This document shows positions 20,961-29,452 of a DNA stretch of 37,229 nucleotides, in pieces; position 1 is the stretch's first letter; each line of letters opens with the position of its first letter. The position numbers and the translations under genes were made by a program. The DNA comes from a virus, in the IMG/VR virus record IMGVR_UViG_3300049489_000379, positions 1 to 37,229 of that record; one strand, given 5' to 3'. The notes beneath the pieces were generated by a model. It was not told where the DNA came from, did no database searches, and worked only from the letters and a program-made list of their open reading frames with translations.

Positions 20961-23367
20961 CCCCGCCATGCACCTTCAATCCTACATACTGCACGCCCTC
21001 GGTCGTTCTTTTATGCCTGTCTTTTATTTTAGGATGCCTATTTAAACGCCGGTAAAATTCAATCGAAGAGTAACTATATTTCTCTTTTTTACAGTATGCG
21101 TCATATAGTTCGGCGGGTCTTATTTTTTGGTGGGGGTCATTTAGTTCGTCGTTAAACTCAACGTAGTTTTCGACCCATTGAAACACGTTGCAAGATTCCT
21201 CTTTTACCTTTTGCATAGCTATCTCGGAGCGTTCACTTTTGGTGAATTGGTTTTGGGTTTCAAGGCGCTCCCACCCTTTTAACGCAAAGTTAAAAATGCC
21301 CGGTAGTTCTTTAAATAGCTTTTTCTTTATGTCATGGTCTTGGTCGCCGTCGGCAATTTCTTTTTCAAAAGGTACAATCAAGGGGCGCGATAGCATCCCT
21401 TTTGACAAGTCTTTAATGTCGGGTATTTGGTTGTAAGTCATGACCATTTTAGCGCGGTTTCTAAATTTATAAGGGGCACCAAATTTGCGTTGCGCCGAGA
21501 TTTCACCGTCGCCGGTTAGGTTTTTAAAAGGCCCGGAGTCGGCAAGCTCTTTTGGTGAAGTCTCTTCGCTGAAATTGGCAAGGCGGCCGTCAAGCTCCGC
21601 ACCCGCAAACCTATCACCAACAAGGGCTTTTATACTTATAGTCGAAAAGTTGTCAGACCCAATCAAAGCCTTTAACAAGTCAATGAAGGTACTTTTACCA
21701 TTTCGACCCGTACCGCCAAGCCACAAGGCTTTGTGGTAACGGTATTCGCCGCCCCTTACAATGTAGCCCATAAATTCTTGAAGTATTGCCATGAGGTCTT
21801 TGTCACTAAGCATGATTTGTTCAAGCCAATTTAAAAAAAACGGGCATTTGGCCTCGGGGTCAAAGTTATAAGGTAATACCGCTTGAAAGCCGTACTCGGG
21901 GGAGTGGGGCACTAGTTTTGGGTTGTTAGCCGCTTCCCCTATTTCAAGCACCCCGTTTTTGAAATTGATTTTGTTTTCAATGGTATCAACAAAAAACTTT
22001 TTGCAAACAATTTCATTGGCCGACACTTTGTTTAGAAATTCATTACGGTATTTTTCGGGGGGCTTTGGGTTAAAGTTTTCTTCGGCGAAACCCTTTACTT
22101 CAATGGGCGTAAAATATTTGTAATGGGTCTTATCAAAAATAAAAACCGATTTCATATCTGCCACCATTTTAAAAGGGTAGGTATTTTTAAAATGCCCAAG
22201 TAAAGCGTCGTAGTCCGGCGTCAAGCCCCCTTTTTCGTTAGTAACATAAAAGCCGTCTTCGGGAGTTATCCCCCGCCCCTCTTCAAACGCCGATTGATCG
22301 GCGGCAACGGCTTCACTCCCCCGCTCTTCGCCCTCAATCATTGGTGCCGCAAATAACGCTTCGGCCGACGCAATGCTCGCGGCCTTTAAATAAGTATGTT
22401 TGTAAATCCAATTTGCAGCGCGCGCCCTATCTTTTGTTTTCGCGTGGTCGAAGCCCGTCTTACCTAAATAAGTATTAGGGTCAGTAAGCACCGACAAGAT
22501 TTCATTTTGTGTGAGGCCGGCTTTTATAAGCGCAAGAGCGGCCGACATGAGTGAGGCCGAGCGGTCTTCGACACCTTCACCATTTAAAATCATGTTGCGA
22601 ATTTTATCACTAATCGGAAGCCACGAAAGTTCAACGTCTTCAATGGCAAAACCCTCAAGAGCTTTTCGCGACGGCTTTGAACTTACCGGCGTCGGCATTT
22701 CGGCTTTTGCAGCGTGCGAGCTTTCGGCGGCCTCTAAAAAATCAAGATTGCAAAAGGCTTGGGTGGGGTCGAAGTCTCGGCGCCATTCATAGGTCAAACC
22801 CGAATCACAATGAATGGAAGGCGGCAACACCACTTGTTGACCGTCACCCATTAAAGATAACTCCCACGCAGGACGAAGGCGAAGACCGGCGTCAAGCTCT
22901 TCGGTTGTAAGTTGTGCGAGTTCTTTTTTACTTGGTGTTACCGAAGGCATTTGCACTTTTACGATTTCATTACTTTTAAAAAGAGTGCGCGGGGTCACGG
23001 GCTTTTCTGTAAGTAAATAATAGTGGCGTGAATTGTTGCCCCTACCCGAACGGGCTTCGGGGAGTGCGGCACCTTTAAATAATTCGGTCACCTTTGCGGC
23101 CGCCTCTTGTTGGTGCCTTACGTCTTTTGATTTTACGTCAACGTCGACAACGGCCAAATACTTGTCAGCAATTTTTGAAGGCGTACCAAGACGAACGCCA
23201 ATATTTAAACCGTCTTGGTAACTTGCTTCGATTTCATTCCAAGATTTGCGTGCGCCCGTCGTCCAAGCACTTTCAATAGGTCGCTTCGATTTTTTGTGCA
23301 AAAGATGTAGTGCAAACCCATAGTCGTGCAAACGCTTCACTTGGCGCAATAGAGTGCCGTCGGTCAT
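20941..23367 (-). CDS. Prim-pol / D5-like superfamily 3 helicase
   Basis: This 808-residue replication protein has two main parts. Residues about 1-220 are a bifunctional prim-pol domain: the catalytic acidic motif AVVDVDVKS (about 72-77), SGRGNNSRHYYLL, and VVLPPSIHCDSGLTYEW with the conserved histidine. Residues about 470-740 are a D5-N and superfamily 3 helicase region: the Walker A motif LGGTGRNGKST (near 549-558), then GRLANFSEET and the sensor segment MVMTYNQIPD. Such proteins prime and unwind DNA at origins. The start ATG has TAAGGGGT before it. A small HTH gene precedes it, and the candidate origin follows its 3' end. Confidence 0.92.
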   Translation of the reverse strand: MTDGTLLRQVKRLHDYGFALHLLHKKSKRPIESAWTTGARKSWNEIEASYQDGLNIGVRLGTPSKIADKYLAVVDVDVKSKDVRHQQEAAAKVTELFKGAALPEARSGRGNNSRHYYLLTEKPVTPRTLFKSNEIVKVQMPSVTPSKKELAQLTTEELDAGLRLRPAWELSLMGDGQQVVLPPSIHCDSGLTYEWRRDFDPTQAFCNLDFLEAAESSHAAKAEMPTPVSSKPSRKALEGFAIEDVELSWLPISDKIRNMILNGEGVEDRSASLMSAALALIKAGLTQNEILSVLTDPNTYLGKTGFDHAKTKDRARAANWIYKHTYLKAASIASAEALFAAPMIEGEERGSEAVAADQSAFEEGRGITPEDGFYVTNEKGGLTPDYDALLGHFKNTYPFKMVADMKSVFIFDKTHYKYFTPIEVKGFAEENFNPKPPEKYRNEFLNKVSANEIVCKKFFVDTIENKINFKNGVLEIGEAANNPKLVPHSPEYGFQAVLPYNFDPEAKCPFFLNWLEQIMLSDKDLMAILQEFMGYIVRGGEYRYHKALWLGGTGRNGKSTFIDLLKALIGSDNFSTISIKALVGDRFAGAELDGRLANFSEETSPKELADSGPFKNLTGDGEISAQRKFGAPYKFRNRAKMVMTYNQIPDIKDLSKGMLSRPLIVPFEKEIADGDQDHDIKKKLFKELPGIFNFALKGWERLETQNQFTKSERSEIAMQKVKEESCNVFQWVENYVEFNDELNDPHQKIRPAELYDAYCKKEKYSYSSIEFYRRLNRHPKIKDRHKRTTEGVQYVGLKVHGGGFFSAI

Positions 23368-23408
23368 AAAATACCCCTTAAAAAAATTGAAATGTTTTTG
23401 TCTATATA

Positions 23409-23615
23409 TTATTTATTTTTTGATTTACTTAAAAAGTATTCAATCATGTCTTCGTAAGAAACGCGTCCTTCACTTACTTTTACAATTTCGCGCATAGTAG
23501 AAACCTTTGGGCAAGTTCTTTTTTTTGTCCAATGCCAAACGGTTGATTGGTCGATGTCAAGTGCCCTCGCCACTTGTCTTGGTGTTTTTTCTTTTATCCA
23601 CTTTTCAAACTTCAT
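23409..23615 (-). CDS. Small HTH regulator (Cro-like)
   Basis: This 68-residue protein is a compact helix-turn-helix: TPRQVARALDIDQSTVWHW matches the pattern of a Cro/C1-type HTH, in which the second helix (QSTVWHWTKK) reads DNA. The end carries a further helix and a lysine-rich tail. It is divergent from the SNF2-like gene and precedes the prim-pol gene, so it probably controls this early region. No CI-like peptidase domain or integrase is present, so lysogeny control is not implied. Confidence 0.8.
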   Translation of the reverse strand: MKFEKWIKEKTPRQVARALDIDQSTVWHWTKKRTCPKVSTMREIVKVSEGRVSYEDMIEYFLSKSKNK

Positions 23616-23723
23616 TGCGCCCCCGCATTAAAAAATTTTCTTATAAATTCTTTGTTGACCACAACTTTGCGAAAATGGTTAAACCTTGTCAAGCGGTTAG
23701 AAAATAAAAAAGGGGTGGGGTCG
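23616..23723. promoter_or_regulatory. Divergent early promoter/operator region
   Basis: This 108-base gap lies between the HTH gene and the early operon. It has two small dyads, GTTG-ACCA-CAAC (23653-23664) and CTTG-T-CAAG (about 23685-23693), which may be operators. TTGACA on the minus strand and TTGACC on the plus strand lie at the right places for -35 boxes, but the -10 boxes are weak (CAAAGT and GTTAAA with 17-base spacing). Confidence 0.5.
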
Positions 23724-25253
23724 GTGCGTCTAACTTTTGAAAATAGAACTTTCATTTTACGCCTCGACAATATGTCGCAAGCGCCAATCCCGCCGGCCGG
23801 GTGGGAGTGCGTCAAAGCCTTTGAATACACAACAAAAAAACTAAGTGCGGCCGCCCGATTCAAAACGTTTGCCGATGATAAAGCCGAAAAAATATTTAAA
23901 ACGCGCGCACTCATTGACTTACCGTTACCTTCGGGCGGTCTCTTCACTCCCCCGGGTCTATCTCTTTTTAAATTTCAAATCGAGCGCGGCGTGCCCCATA
24001 TACTTGGCCACAATAAAAGTTATTTAGCGCACGCGCCGGGCTTAGGTAAATCGGCGCAAGCCATTACGGCGGTGTCAAAAAAACCGGGGCGCACTTTAAT
24101 TATTTGCCCGGCGTTTTTAAAAACCACTTGGGCGCGTGAAATTACAAAATGGTTTATTGGTGATTTTCCAAGCATTTCAGTTGTGGCAAACACTAGTTCA
24201 AATATGCTTTCAGACTTTTTAATTGTGTCGGACGCTTTACTTTCAAACGAAGTAATTTTATCCATGCTACAAAAGCAAAAATTTCGGCACGTTATCATTG
24301 ACGAAGTTCATAGGTTTAAAACTCTTGACGCAAGTCGAACAACCGCACTCTTCGGCGGGCGCAATAAAAAACTTCAAAGCCTTGGCCTTATATATAAGTC
24401 GGAGCATTGCACCGCTTTAAGTGGTACACCAATGCTCAACCGTCCGATTGAGTTATGGCCGGTGCTTTCGGCAATGGCGCCCGAGACCATAGACTTTATG
24501 ACATTTGAAGAGTTTGGTTTTAAATATTGCGCGCCCACTCGCAATCAATACGGTTGGCTTTTTCTAGGGTCTTCAAATGAGTCGGAGCTTTCGGAGCGCA
24601 TCACAAATAAATTTATGCAAGTTATTAAAAAGGAAGACGTTTTGCCCGACCTACCGACAAAAGTTCGCGAAGTCATTTCAATGACGCTTGACCCGCGAGA
24701 CTTAGAAATAATTCAACTTGATAAAATTGCGGCAAAGAAATTTCAGAGTAAGCCCGACTTAGACCTTGGCGAATATGCCGAGCTTCGGCAAATCAACGGC
24801 GTTTCAAAAATAAATTGGGTCTCGGCATTTGTCGCCGACATTTTAAAAAACGACCCCAATGAATCCATTTTACTTTACGCCCACCATAGGGAAGTGGTGT
24901 CGGGTTTAGCATTTAAACTTTCAGAATTTTTACCGCTTTTGATTCAAGGTGGGGTTGATTCGAAATATAGAACCTTGGCCGAAGACTCATTTCAAAGCGG
25001 GCGCTCGCGTTTAATTATTGGTAATATTTCGGCAATGAGTCTTGGCCTCACTTTAACGCGCGCAACACGAGTGGTATTTGCCGAATACGATTGGACGCCG
25101 GCCGCAAATATACAAGCCGAAGACCGCGCAAACCGCATTGGGAGTAAGTGGTCAATCTTTTGTCAATATATAGTATTACCAAATTCTATTGACGAAGACA
25201 TTTTAAACGCCAATATTCTAAAACAAGAGCGAATCGAAAAGGTAATAAAATGA
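23724..25253 (+). CDS. SNF2-like DEAD/DEAH helicase
   Basis: I chose the GTG at 23724 (509 residues) because AAAAAAGGGG lies 8 bases before it and it avoids an overlap with the divergent HTH gene. The helicase motifs are complete: LAHAPGLGKSAQA (Walker A, about 101-112), IIDEVHRF (about 190-197, motif II), LSGTPMLNRP (motif III, about 230), and QAEDRANRIG (motif VI, about 463-472). This is the SNF2-type ATPase commonly found in phage replication modules with DUF2800, DUF2815 and a family A polymerase. It is the first gene of the early plus-strand operon and overlaps the next gene as ATGA. Confidence 0.93.
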   Translation: MRLTFENRTFILRLDNMSQAPIPPAGWECVKAFEYTTKKLSAAARFKTFADDKAEKIFKTRALIDLPLPSGGLFTPPGLSLFKFQIERGVPHILGHNKSYLAHAPGLGKSAQAITAVSKKPGRTLIICPAFLKTTWAREITKWFIGDFPSISVVANTSSNMLSDFLIVSDALLSNEVILSMLQKQKFRHVIIDEVHRFKTLDASRTTALFGGRNKKLQSLGLIYKSEHCTALSGTPMLNRPIELWPVLSAMAPETIDFMTFEEFGFKYCAPTRNQYGWLFLGSSNESELSERITNKFMQVIKKEDVLPDLPTKVREVISMTLDPRDLEIIQLDKIAAKKFQSKPDLDLGEYAELRQINGVSKINWVSAFVADILKNDPNESILLYAHHREVVSGLAFKLSEFLPLLIQGGVDSKYRTLAEDSFQSGRSRLIIGNISAMSLGLTLTRATRVVFAEYDWTPAANIQAEDRANRIGSKWSIFCQYIVLPNSIDEDILNANILKQERIEKVIK

Positions 25254-25864
25254 CCCCCAAAACTTACCGGGCTATTCGTCATGACGTTGTGAGAAAAAGG
25301 CAAAAAGAAAATTGTCAAAGCACCATTCATACTTTTGAAAAAGAGGCGCAAATAAATCGGGTGCTTGCGGGTCGCAGCGGTTTAAAAATTCTTGAGCTAT
25401 TCGCGGGCGAAGGTAATTTGACGAAAGTCTATTCACAATTTGGGCAAGTCGAAAGCTATGACAAGAAACTAAACACGGGTGATTCGTTTTTAGTTCACCA
25501 TTGGCTTATTTCATTACGCCAAAAGTTTAGCGTTATTGATCTTGACCCCTACGGTTTCCCCACCCGCTTTTTACCCGACATTTATTTACTTATCGACGAC
25601 GGGTTTCTTTTCGTGACAATGCCAATACCTTCGGTGAATATACTACACGCGATAACTAAGGGGCACCTTGAAAGCTATTTTGGGAGTGAAAACCCAACGC
25701 TTGCCGAAATTCAACGCGCCTTTGTTATGTTTGGGCTTTGCCATTGGCGCAAGGTACAAGTATTAGATTGTATAAAAATTAAAAGGGTTTTTCGTTTAGC
25801 TTTGCGAGTAGAAAAAATAAAGGCGACTGAATACACCGGCGTTAGAAACGGGGTAATCAAATGA
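25250..25864 (+). CDS. Methyltransferase-like protein with DPYG motif
   Basis: This 204-residue protein has a Rossmann-type SAM-binding start ILELFAGEGNLTKV (motif I, residues about 46-59), an acidic motif II end QVESYDKK, and the catalytic-type IDLDPYGFP (about 99-107). The last resembles the D-P-F-G-x-P motif of Trm1-type guanine-N2 tRNA methyltransferases more than the N-P-P-Y of adenine DNA methyltransferases. No DNA-recognition domain is clear. It is coupled to the helicase by ATGA overlap. A role in modifying DNA or RNA is inferred; the substrate is unknown. Confidence 0.7.
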   Translation: MTPKTYRAIRHDVVRKRQKENCQSTIHTFEKEAQINRVLAGRSGLKILELFAGEGNLTKVYSQFGQVESYDKKLNTGDSFLVHHWLISLRQKFSVIDLDPYGFPTRFLPDIYLLIDDGFLFVTMPIPSVNILHAITKGHLESYFGSENPTLAEIQRAFVMFGLCHWRKVQVLDCIKIKRVFRLALRVEKIKATEYTGVRNGVIK

Positions 25865-25959
25865 AAATCAATTGGTCGGCAATATTTTTTGGGCTTGTGA
25901 TTTTATTTTTCTTTTTTGTTTTATTTAGTTTAAGTTTTTTATTTAGTGCCGATTTTTAA
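25861..25959 (+). CDS. Tiny membrane protein (32 residues)
   Basis: The ATG overlaps the previous stop (ATGA). The protein MKINWSAIFFG is followed by a hydrophobic run of L, F and V (about residues 8-29) and ends in SADF. It is a one-helix membrane peptide. Coupling to the previous gene supports it as a real gene. Function is unknown. Confidence 0.6.
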   Translation: MKINWSAIFFGLVILFFFFVLFSLSFLFSADF

Positions 25960-26024
25960 ACGGTGAATAGTTATGCAAACAAAACGCATAAATATGCGGG
26001 CTTTATGCAAAGAGGGGGTAAGTT

Positions 26025-26333
26025 ATGTTTCAAACGTTACTAACAACAAGGCGCGTTCTTTTAGTGCTGCGTATGCTTGAAATCAGCGAGCATTTAAAAG
26101 CAATCGAAACGAACCCGAGGGCGAATTTCAATTTGGTATATTCGCAAGGCTACACTTTAAGTTTACTTTTAAAAGAAGTTGAGGGCGCGATTGAAAAGCA
26201 CCAGGCTGAAAATTGCCCGGCGCCGACACCTATACGCCCCGAGCGTTCGGTGACTGAAAAAGTAAAAGAGTGCGAGCATTGCGGGGGTGCGGCCGGCTAT
26301 CATTTCGAATATTGTAAACGGGGGTTAGTATGA
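26025..26333 (+). CDS. Hypothetical protein with C-terminal CxxC
   Basis: This 102-residue protein has a helical N-terminal part (TRRVLLVLRMLEISEHLKAI, then LLLKEVEGAIEKHQA) and a C-terminal possible zinc-binding group, CEHCGGAAGYHFEYC. AGAGGGGGT precedes the ATG. The stop overlaps the next start as ATGA. A short stretch (25960-26024) before it holds no convincing gene. The family is not recognised. Confidence 0.65.
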   Translation: MFQTLLTTRRVLLVLRMLEISEHLKAIETNPRANFNLVYSQGYTLSLLLKEVEGAIEKHQAENCPAPTPIRPERSVTEKVKECEHCGGAAGYHFEYCKRGLV

Positions 26334-26938
26334 TTCGACTAATTTATTCAATCTTTACTTGGGCGGTCTTCATTATTTTATACGCCCTTTTGATTTTGGT
26401 GGGGTGGGTGCTTGTACCCGTCGCAGTATTATTTCACGCTTACGAATTTGAAACGCTCTCCCTTACCTACCATTTCACTTGGCGCTTTATGTTTATCTTT
26501 GACAACTACGAAGACGGGATTTGTGCCGGCCGGCAATATAAAGATTTAGGCAAAGTTTGGAAGCAAATTATTTATTGGTCGTGCGTTCGAAACCCCGTCA
26601 ACAATTTGCGAATCGTGCCGTATTTATCTTGCAAGATTGATAAAGAAAAAGTGCGCTTCATTGGTTCATTTTGTTCGTACACTAACAATATTATTTACCC
26701 GCCCGACCAAAGTGTTTTTAAAATATTAGTTCACCAATACGACACCAAAGTGCCGCAATGGTTTTTCGCATGGCACGGTTGGTATTCAAATTTTTACTAT
26801 CAATTTAAAATTGGTGAATCCCTTTACCGTTTTTGGATTGGCACAAAAATATATCCAACCGATATTTACGGGGTAAACCCGGAGTCATACCGAGGTAAGG
26901 GCGCGGGCTTCGCTATTCAATTTAAAAAAGTAAACTAA
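26330..26938 (+). CDS. Conserved-type phage membrane protein
   Basis: This 202-residue protein starts with two hydrophobic helices (IYSIFTWAVFIILYALLI and VGWVLVPVAVLFHAY, about residues 4-37). The rest is soluble and aromatic, with RNPVNNLRIVPY, WHGWYSNFYYQFKIGESLYR and WIGTKIYPTDIYG. I know this set of motifs from an unnamed family of phage proteins (possibly DUF7338) encoded beside replication genes. The function is unknown. It overlaps the upstream gene by four bases (ATGA). Confidence 0.72.
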   Translation: MIRLIYSIFTWAVFIILYALLILVGWVLVPVAVLFHAYEFETLSLTYHFTWRFMFIFDNYEDGICAGRQYKDLGKVWKQIIYWSCVRNPVNNLRIVPYLSCKIDKEKVRFIGSFCSYTNNIIYPPDQSVFKILVHQYDTKVPQWFFAWHGWYSNFYYQFKIGESLYRFWIGTKIYPTDIYGVNPESYRGKGAGFAIQFKKVN

Positions 26939-26977
26939 ACCAATCATGGTTTTCAATCAAACAAAGGGGTAAACGAA

Positions 26978-27538
26978 ATGAATACAGAAATCCAAATCAT
27001 ACTTAAAGGCGCGACAATTAGCGACATAGTGAATCAAGCACGAACGCTTGTCATGTCGGTTGATAACGCGCAGCGGGCACTAGTCGACGACGTGGTGGCA
27101 CTAACCGAAGCGGGCATGACAATTGAAGACGAAGTACCCGCAAAAGCACCAAAGAGAAAAGCAAAGGCCGCAAAGGTCGAAGTAAAAGAAACCGAAGACG
27201 ACGAAGACCAAATGACCCTTGACCTCGACACCGTGCCGCCCTATTCAAAAGAAACGCAAAAAACCCCCAAGAAAATGTCGGACGCGGTTGCAAAAGCGGA
27301 CGCGGTTCATAAAGACATTTACGGCGACGAAGACGAAGACGAAGAGATTGAAGCGGCGGTCAAAGCAAAAGCGAAAAAAGCAACAAGCGAAGACGTAAAC
27401 GCGGCGGCAATGGCGCACGCGAAAATAAACGGCCGCGCTAAAACTTTGGCAATACTAACAAAGAAATTTAAAGTGAAAAGTGTTTTAGAACTAAAACCCG
27501 ACCAATATGATTCGGTTATTTCAGCACTTGAGGTTTAA
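26978..27538 (+). CDS. Charged hypothetical protein of the replication module
   Basis: This 186-residue protein has a short N-terminal helical domain, a long charged low-complexity centre (about residues 50-140: KRKAKAAKVEVKETEDDEDQ, and GDEDEDEEIEAAVKAKAKKA) and a compact C-terminal helical domain (AKTLAILTKKFKVKSVLELK then PDQYDSVISALEV). The C-terminal pattern, in which a short helix is followed by F-x-V-K-S-V-x-E-L-K-P-D-x-Y, is common in proteins encoded before phage nucleases and recombination genes. ACAAAGGGGT precedes the ATG. Confidence 0.65.
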   Translation: MNTEIQIILKGATISDIVNQARTLVMSVDNAQRALVDDVVALTEAGMTIEDEVPAKAPKRKAKAAKVEVKETEDDEDQMTLDLDTVPPYSKETQKTPKKMSDAVAKADAVHKDIYGDEDEDEEIEAAVKAKAKKATSEDVNAAAMAHAKINGRAKTLAILTKKFKVKSVLELKPDQYDSVISALEV

Positions 27539-27778
27539 ATGTTTTTTGTTCACTATTTAAAAATACTGCGCGCCATGCTCGCCATTAAACTTTTAAATTA
27601 CATTAGTCACCCCGACCATATTGCTTTACTTACTTACGGTAAATTTATCATAAAGTCGGGCGACATTGTGGTGGCAAGTCATGGTGACCGTTTACACGAA
27701 ATCGAGGTTGGTGTTGTCGAACGGGTATTCGATCACGGCGGCATGATTTATTTAAGATTTTATAGGCGGCCAAAATGA
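27539..27778 (+). CDS. Hypothetical protein (79 residues)
   Basis: The ATG follows the upstream TAA by no base, and GAGG lies 7 bases before it. The first part is a hydrophobic helix (KILRAMLAIKLLNYI), the second an all-beta stretch (YGKFIIKSGDIVVASHGD, VGVVERVFDHGGMIYLRF). The stop overlaps the next start. The family is not recognised. Confidence 0.6.
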   Translation: MFFVHYLKILRAMLAIKLLNYISHPDHIALLTYGKFIIKSGDIVVASHGDRLHEIEVGVVERVFDHGGMIYLRFYRRPK

Positions 27779-27954
27779 AGAGCATTAAATTTAGTTTCGC
27801 CCTTTTAGTGTTGGGGCTACTAACACCCGTGTACGGGCGAATTATTTTTGATTCGTTTTCGTGGGCTACCGACGCGCGGGGTGCCCTAACTTTTGTTGTC
27901 GTTTCATTTTCATTACTTGGTTCTATTTTAGCCTATATTGAAAGCCGGGGGTAA
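27775..27954 (+). CDS. Small membrane protein (59 residues)
   Basis: The ATG overlaps the upstream TGA. The protein has two hydrophobic segments: KFSFALLVLGLLTPVYG near the start and LTFVVVSFSLLGSILAYI near the end. The first could be a signal peptide, but the second span makes a two-helix membrane protein more likely. The stop lies one base before the start of the DUF2800 gene. Function is unknown. Confidence 0.6.
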   Translation: MKSIKFSFALLVLGLLTPVYGRIIFDSFSWATDARGALTFVVVSFSLLGSILAYIESRG

Positions 27955-27955
27955 A

Positions 27956-28699
27956 ATGAATAACGTAAATCACAAAGAACGTAAACACTCGCGCTTTTCG
28001 GCAAGTGGCGCCGAACGTTGGCACGCGTGCGCCGCGAGTGTCGCACTTGAAGAGCAAAGCCCGCCGGGTGCCGACAACCACTGGTCTCGTGAGGGTACAC
28101 TTGCGCACGAAGTATTGGAAGCCTTACTCAACCGAACGGCACTCCCCAAGAGCTTTGACGTAAGCCCCGAAATGATTGCGCATTGCGAGCGTGCCGCGAA
28201 TAAAATTCGCGCACTGAAAACGGCAAGCGAAGGCATTTTACTGGTTGAGAAAAAAGTATTTGCACAATTTATTCACCGTGAAATGTTTGGCACTTGTGAC
28301 GCAATCATACCCGGCGGCGACGGCACTCTTCACATTATTGATTTCAAATACGGTGCCGGCCATATTGTAAAGCCCGATGAAAATAAGCAACTCATTCAAT
28401 ACGCGCTTTCGGTTGCCGAAAGTTATGATTGGGATTTTGATTTTGTAAAGTGTTGGATATTGCAACCGCGAGCGGGCGACAATTGGTTTAAGTTTTGGCA
28501 AGTGTCAATGAGTGATCTAAAAAACGTTTGGCTTCCGATTTGGCAAAAGGCGGTCAAGCGCGTTGAATCAGGTAAAGAAAAGCCCAACCCGGGGTCGCAT
28601 TGCCACTGGTGCCGCGCGAAGAATATTTGCCCGGCCATGCAAAGTAAACGTGCTGAAAAGGTCGCCGCGTTATTTGATAAAGTGCCCTTGACCGAGTAG
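27956..28699 (+). CDS. DUF2800 Cas4/RecB-like nuclease
   Basis: I chose the ATG at 27956 (247 residues), with GGGGG close before it, over a TTG 18 bases upstream. The protein is a PD-(D/E)XK exonuclease of the DUF2800 type. It shows an N-terminal cysteine in SGAERWHACAAS, a REGTLAHEVLEA helix, GTCDAIIPGGDG (about 112-123) and HIIDFKYGAG (about 126-135) with the catalytic D and D-x-K, and a C-terminal CHWCRAKNICPAM (about 215-227). The four cysteines fit a 4Fe-4S cluster, as in Cas4 and AddB. In this module it pairs with DUF2815 and a family A polymerase. Confidence 0.92.
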   Translation: MNNVNHKERKHSRFSASGAERWHACAASVALEEQSPPGADNHWSREGTLAHEVLEALLNRTALPKSFDVSPEMIAHCERAANKIRALKTASEGILLVEKKVFAQFIHREMFGTCDAIIPGGDGTLHIIDFKYGAGHIVKPDENKQLIQYALSVAESYDWDFDFVKCWILQPRAGDNWFKFWQVSMSDLKNVWLPIWQKAVKRVESGKEKPNPGSHCHWCRAKNICPAMQSKRAEKVAALFDKVPLTE

Positions 28700-28758
28700 A
28701 AAATACACAATAAATAAAACCTAACTAAAACATACAACACCATTAAAAGGGGTAAAAA

Positions 28759-29400
28759 ATGTCAGCAAAAAGCACAAGTAAAAAAGATTCAATGCAGGTA
28801 ACGACAAGCGAATTTCGAGTGAGTCACCCGCACTTATTTAAACCGACGGCAATCAAGGGAAGTGACAAATTAAATTATTCACTTGAAATGCTATTTAACA
28901 AAAAGACGACTGACTTGTCATCTTTACAAGCACCACTCAAAGCGGCCATGATTGAAAAGTGGGGCGCAAATAAAGCCGACCACCCAAGCCCTTTGATGCT
29001 TCCTATTCGCGACGGCGACGTGCCGAAGCTAAACACTAAGACAAAAATAAAAGAAGTTCGTGCCGAGCATAAAGGTATGTGGGTTGTGCGTGCAAGCTCT
29101 TCGGCCGAATACAACCGCCCTCAAGTGGTTGGTCGTGACCCGTCGATTGCAATTCAAAACGAAAATGAAGTGTATGCCGGTTGCTACGCAAGAGCCGCAC
29201 TGAAAGCCTTTGCTTACGAATTTGCCGACAAATACGGCGTTAAATTTATTATTGACGCGGTTCAATTCGTTCGCGACGGTGCGCCGTTTTCAGGACGTAA
29301 AGCAGCCACCGATTTATTTGACGTTATCGAAGGCGACGCGGGCGACAATTCGTTTGCGACAAATGAAGCGGCCGACGACTCACTTGAATCATTTATGTAA
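28759..29400 (+). CDS. DUF2815 single-stranded DNA-binding protein
   Basis: This 213-residue protein fits the phage DUF2815 family, an OB-fold ssDNA-binding protein. Conserved parts are VSHPHLFKPTAIKGSDKLNY, IREG-like LPIRDGDVPK, MWVVRASSSAEYNRPQVV, and NEVYAGCYARAALKAFAYE. The C-terminus is acidic (EGDAGDNSF to DSLESFM), as in many ssDNA-binding proteins. AAAAGGGGT precedes the ATG. A strong terminator follows. Confidence 0.9.
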   Translation: MSAKSTSKKDSMQVTTSEFRVSHPHLFKPTAIKGSDKLNYSLEMLFNKKTTDLSSLQAPLKAAMIEKWGANKADHPSPLMLPIRDGDVPKLNTKTKIKEVRAEHKGMWVVRASSSAEYNRPQVVGRDPSIAIQNENEVYAGCYARAALKAFAYEFADKYGVKFIIDAVQFVRDGAPFSGRKAATDLFDVIEGDAGDNSFATNEAADDSLESFM

Positions 29401-29452
29401 TTTATAAAAAGTGCAAATTGGTTGCATAGTTTTTGTGACTATTTCATTTTCA

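Larger units (their letters stand above)
20619..20988. repeat. Iteron-like TGTAGGAT repeats (four copies)
   Basis: TGTAGGAT occurs on the plus strand at 20619-20626 and on the minus strand at about 20742-20749, 20830-20837 and 20979-20986. Copies 1 and 2 share a longer core TGTAGGATAT and form an inverted pair around the pyrimidine tract. The fourth copy lies inside the 3' end of the prim-pol gene. They may be binding sites for the primase, the HTH protein or another initiator. Confidence 0.6.

Noticed and set aside
23547-23723. Extended N-terminus of the SNF2-like helicase (59 extra residues)
   Set aside because: It would overlap the divergent HTH gene and the whole early control region. 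The extra residues are basic and hydrophobic without pattern, and the GTG at 23724 has a clear ribosome site.
25973-26080. Possible 35-residue frame before the 102-residue gene
   Set aside because: It has no ribosome site, its sequence looks random and most of it lies out of frame over the well-supported gene that starts at 26025.
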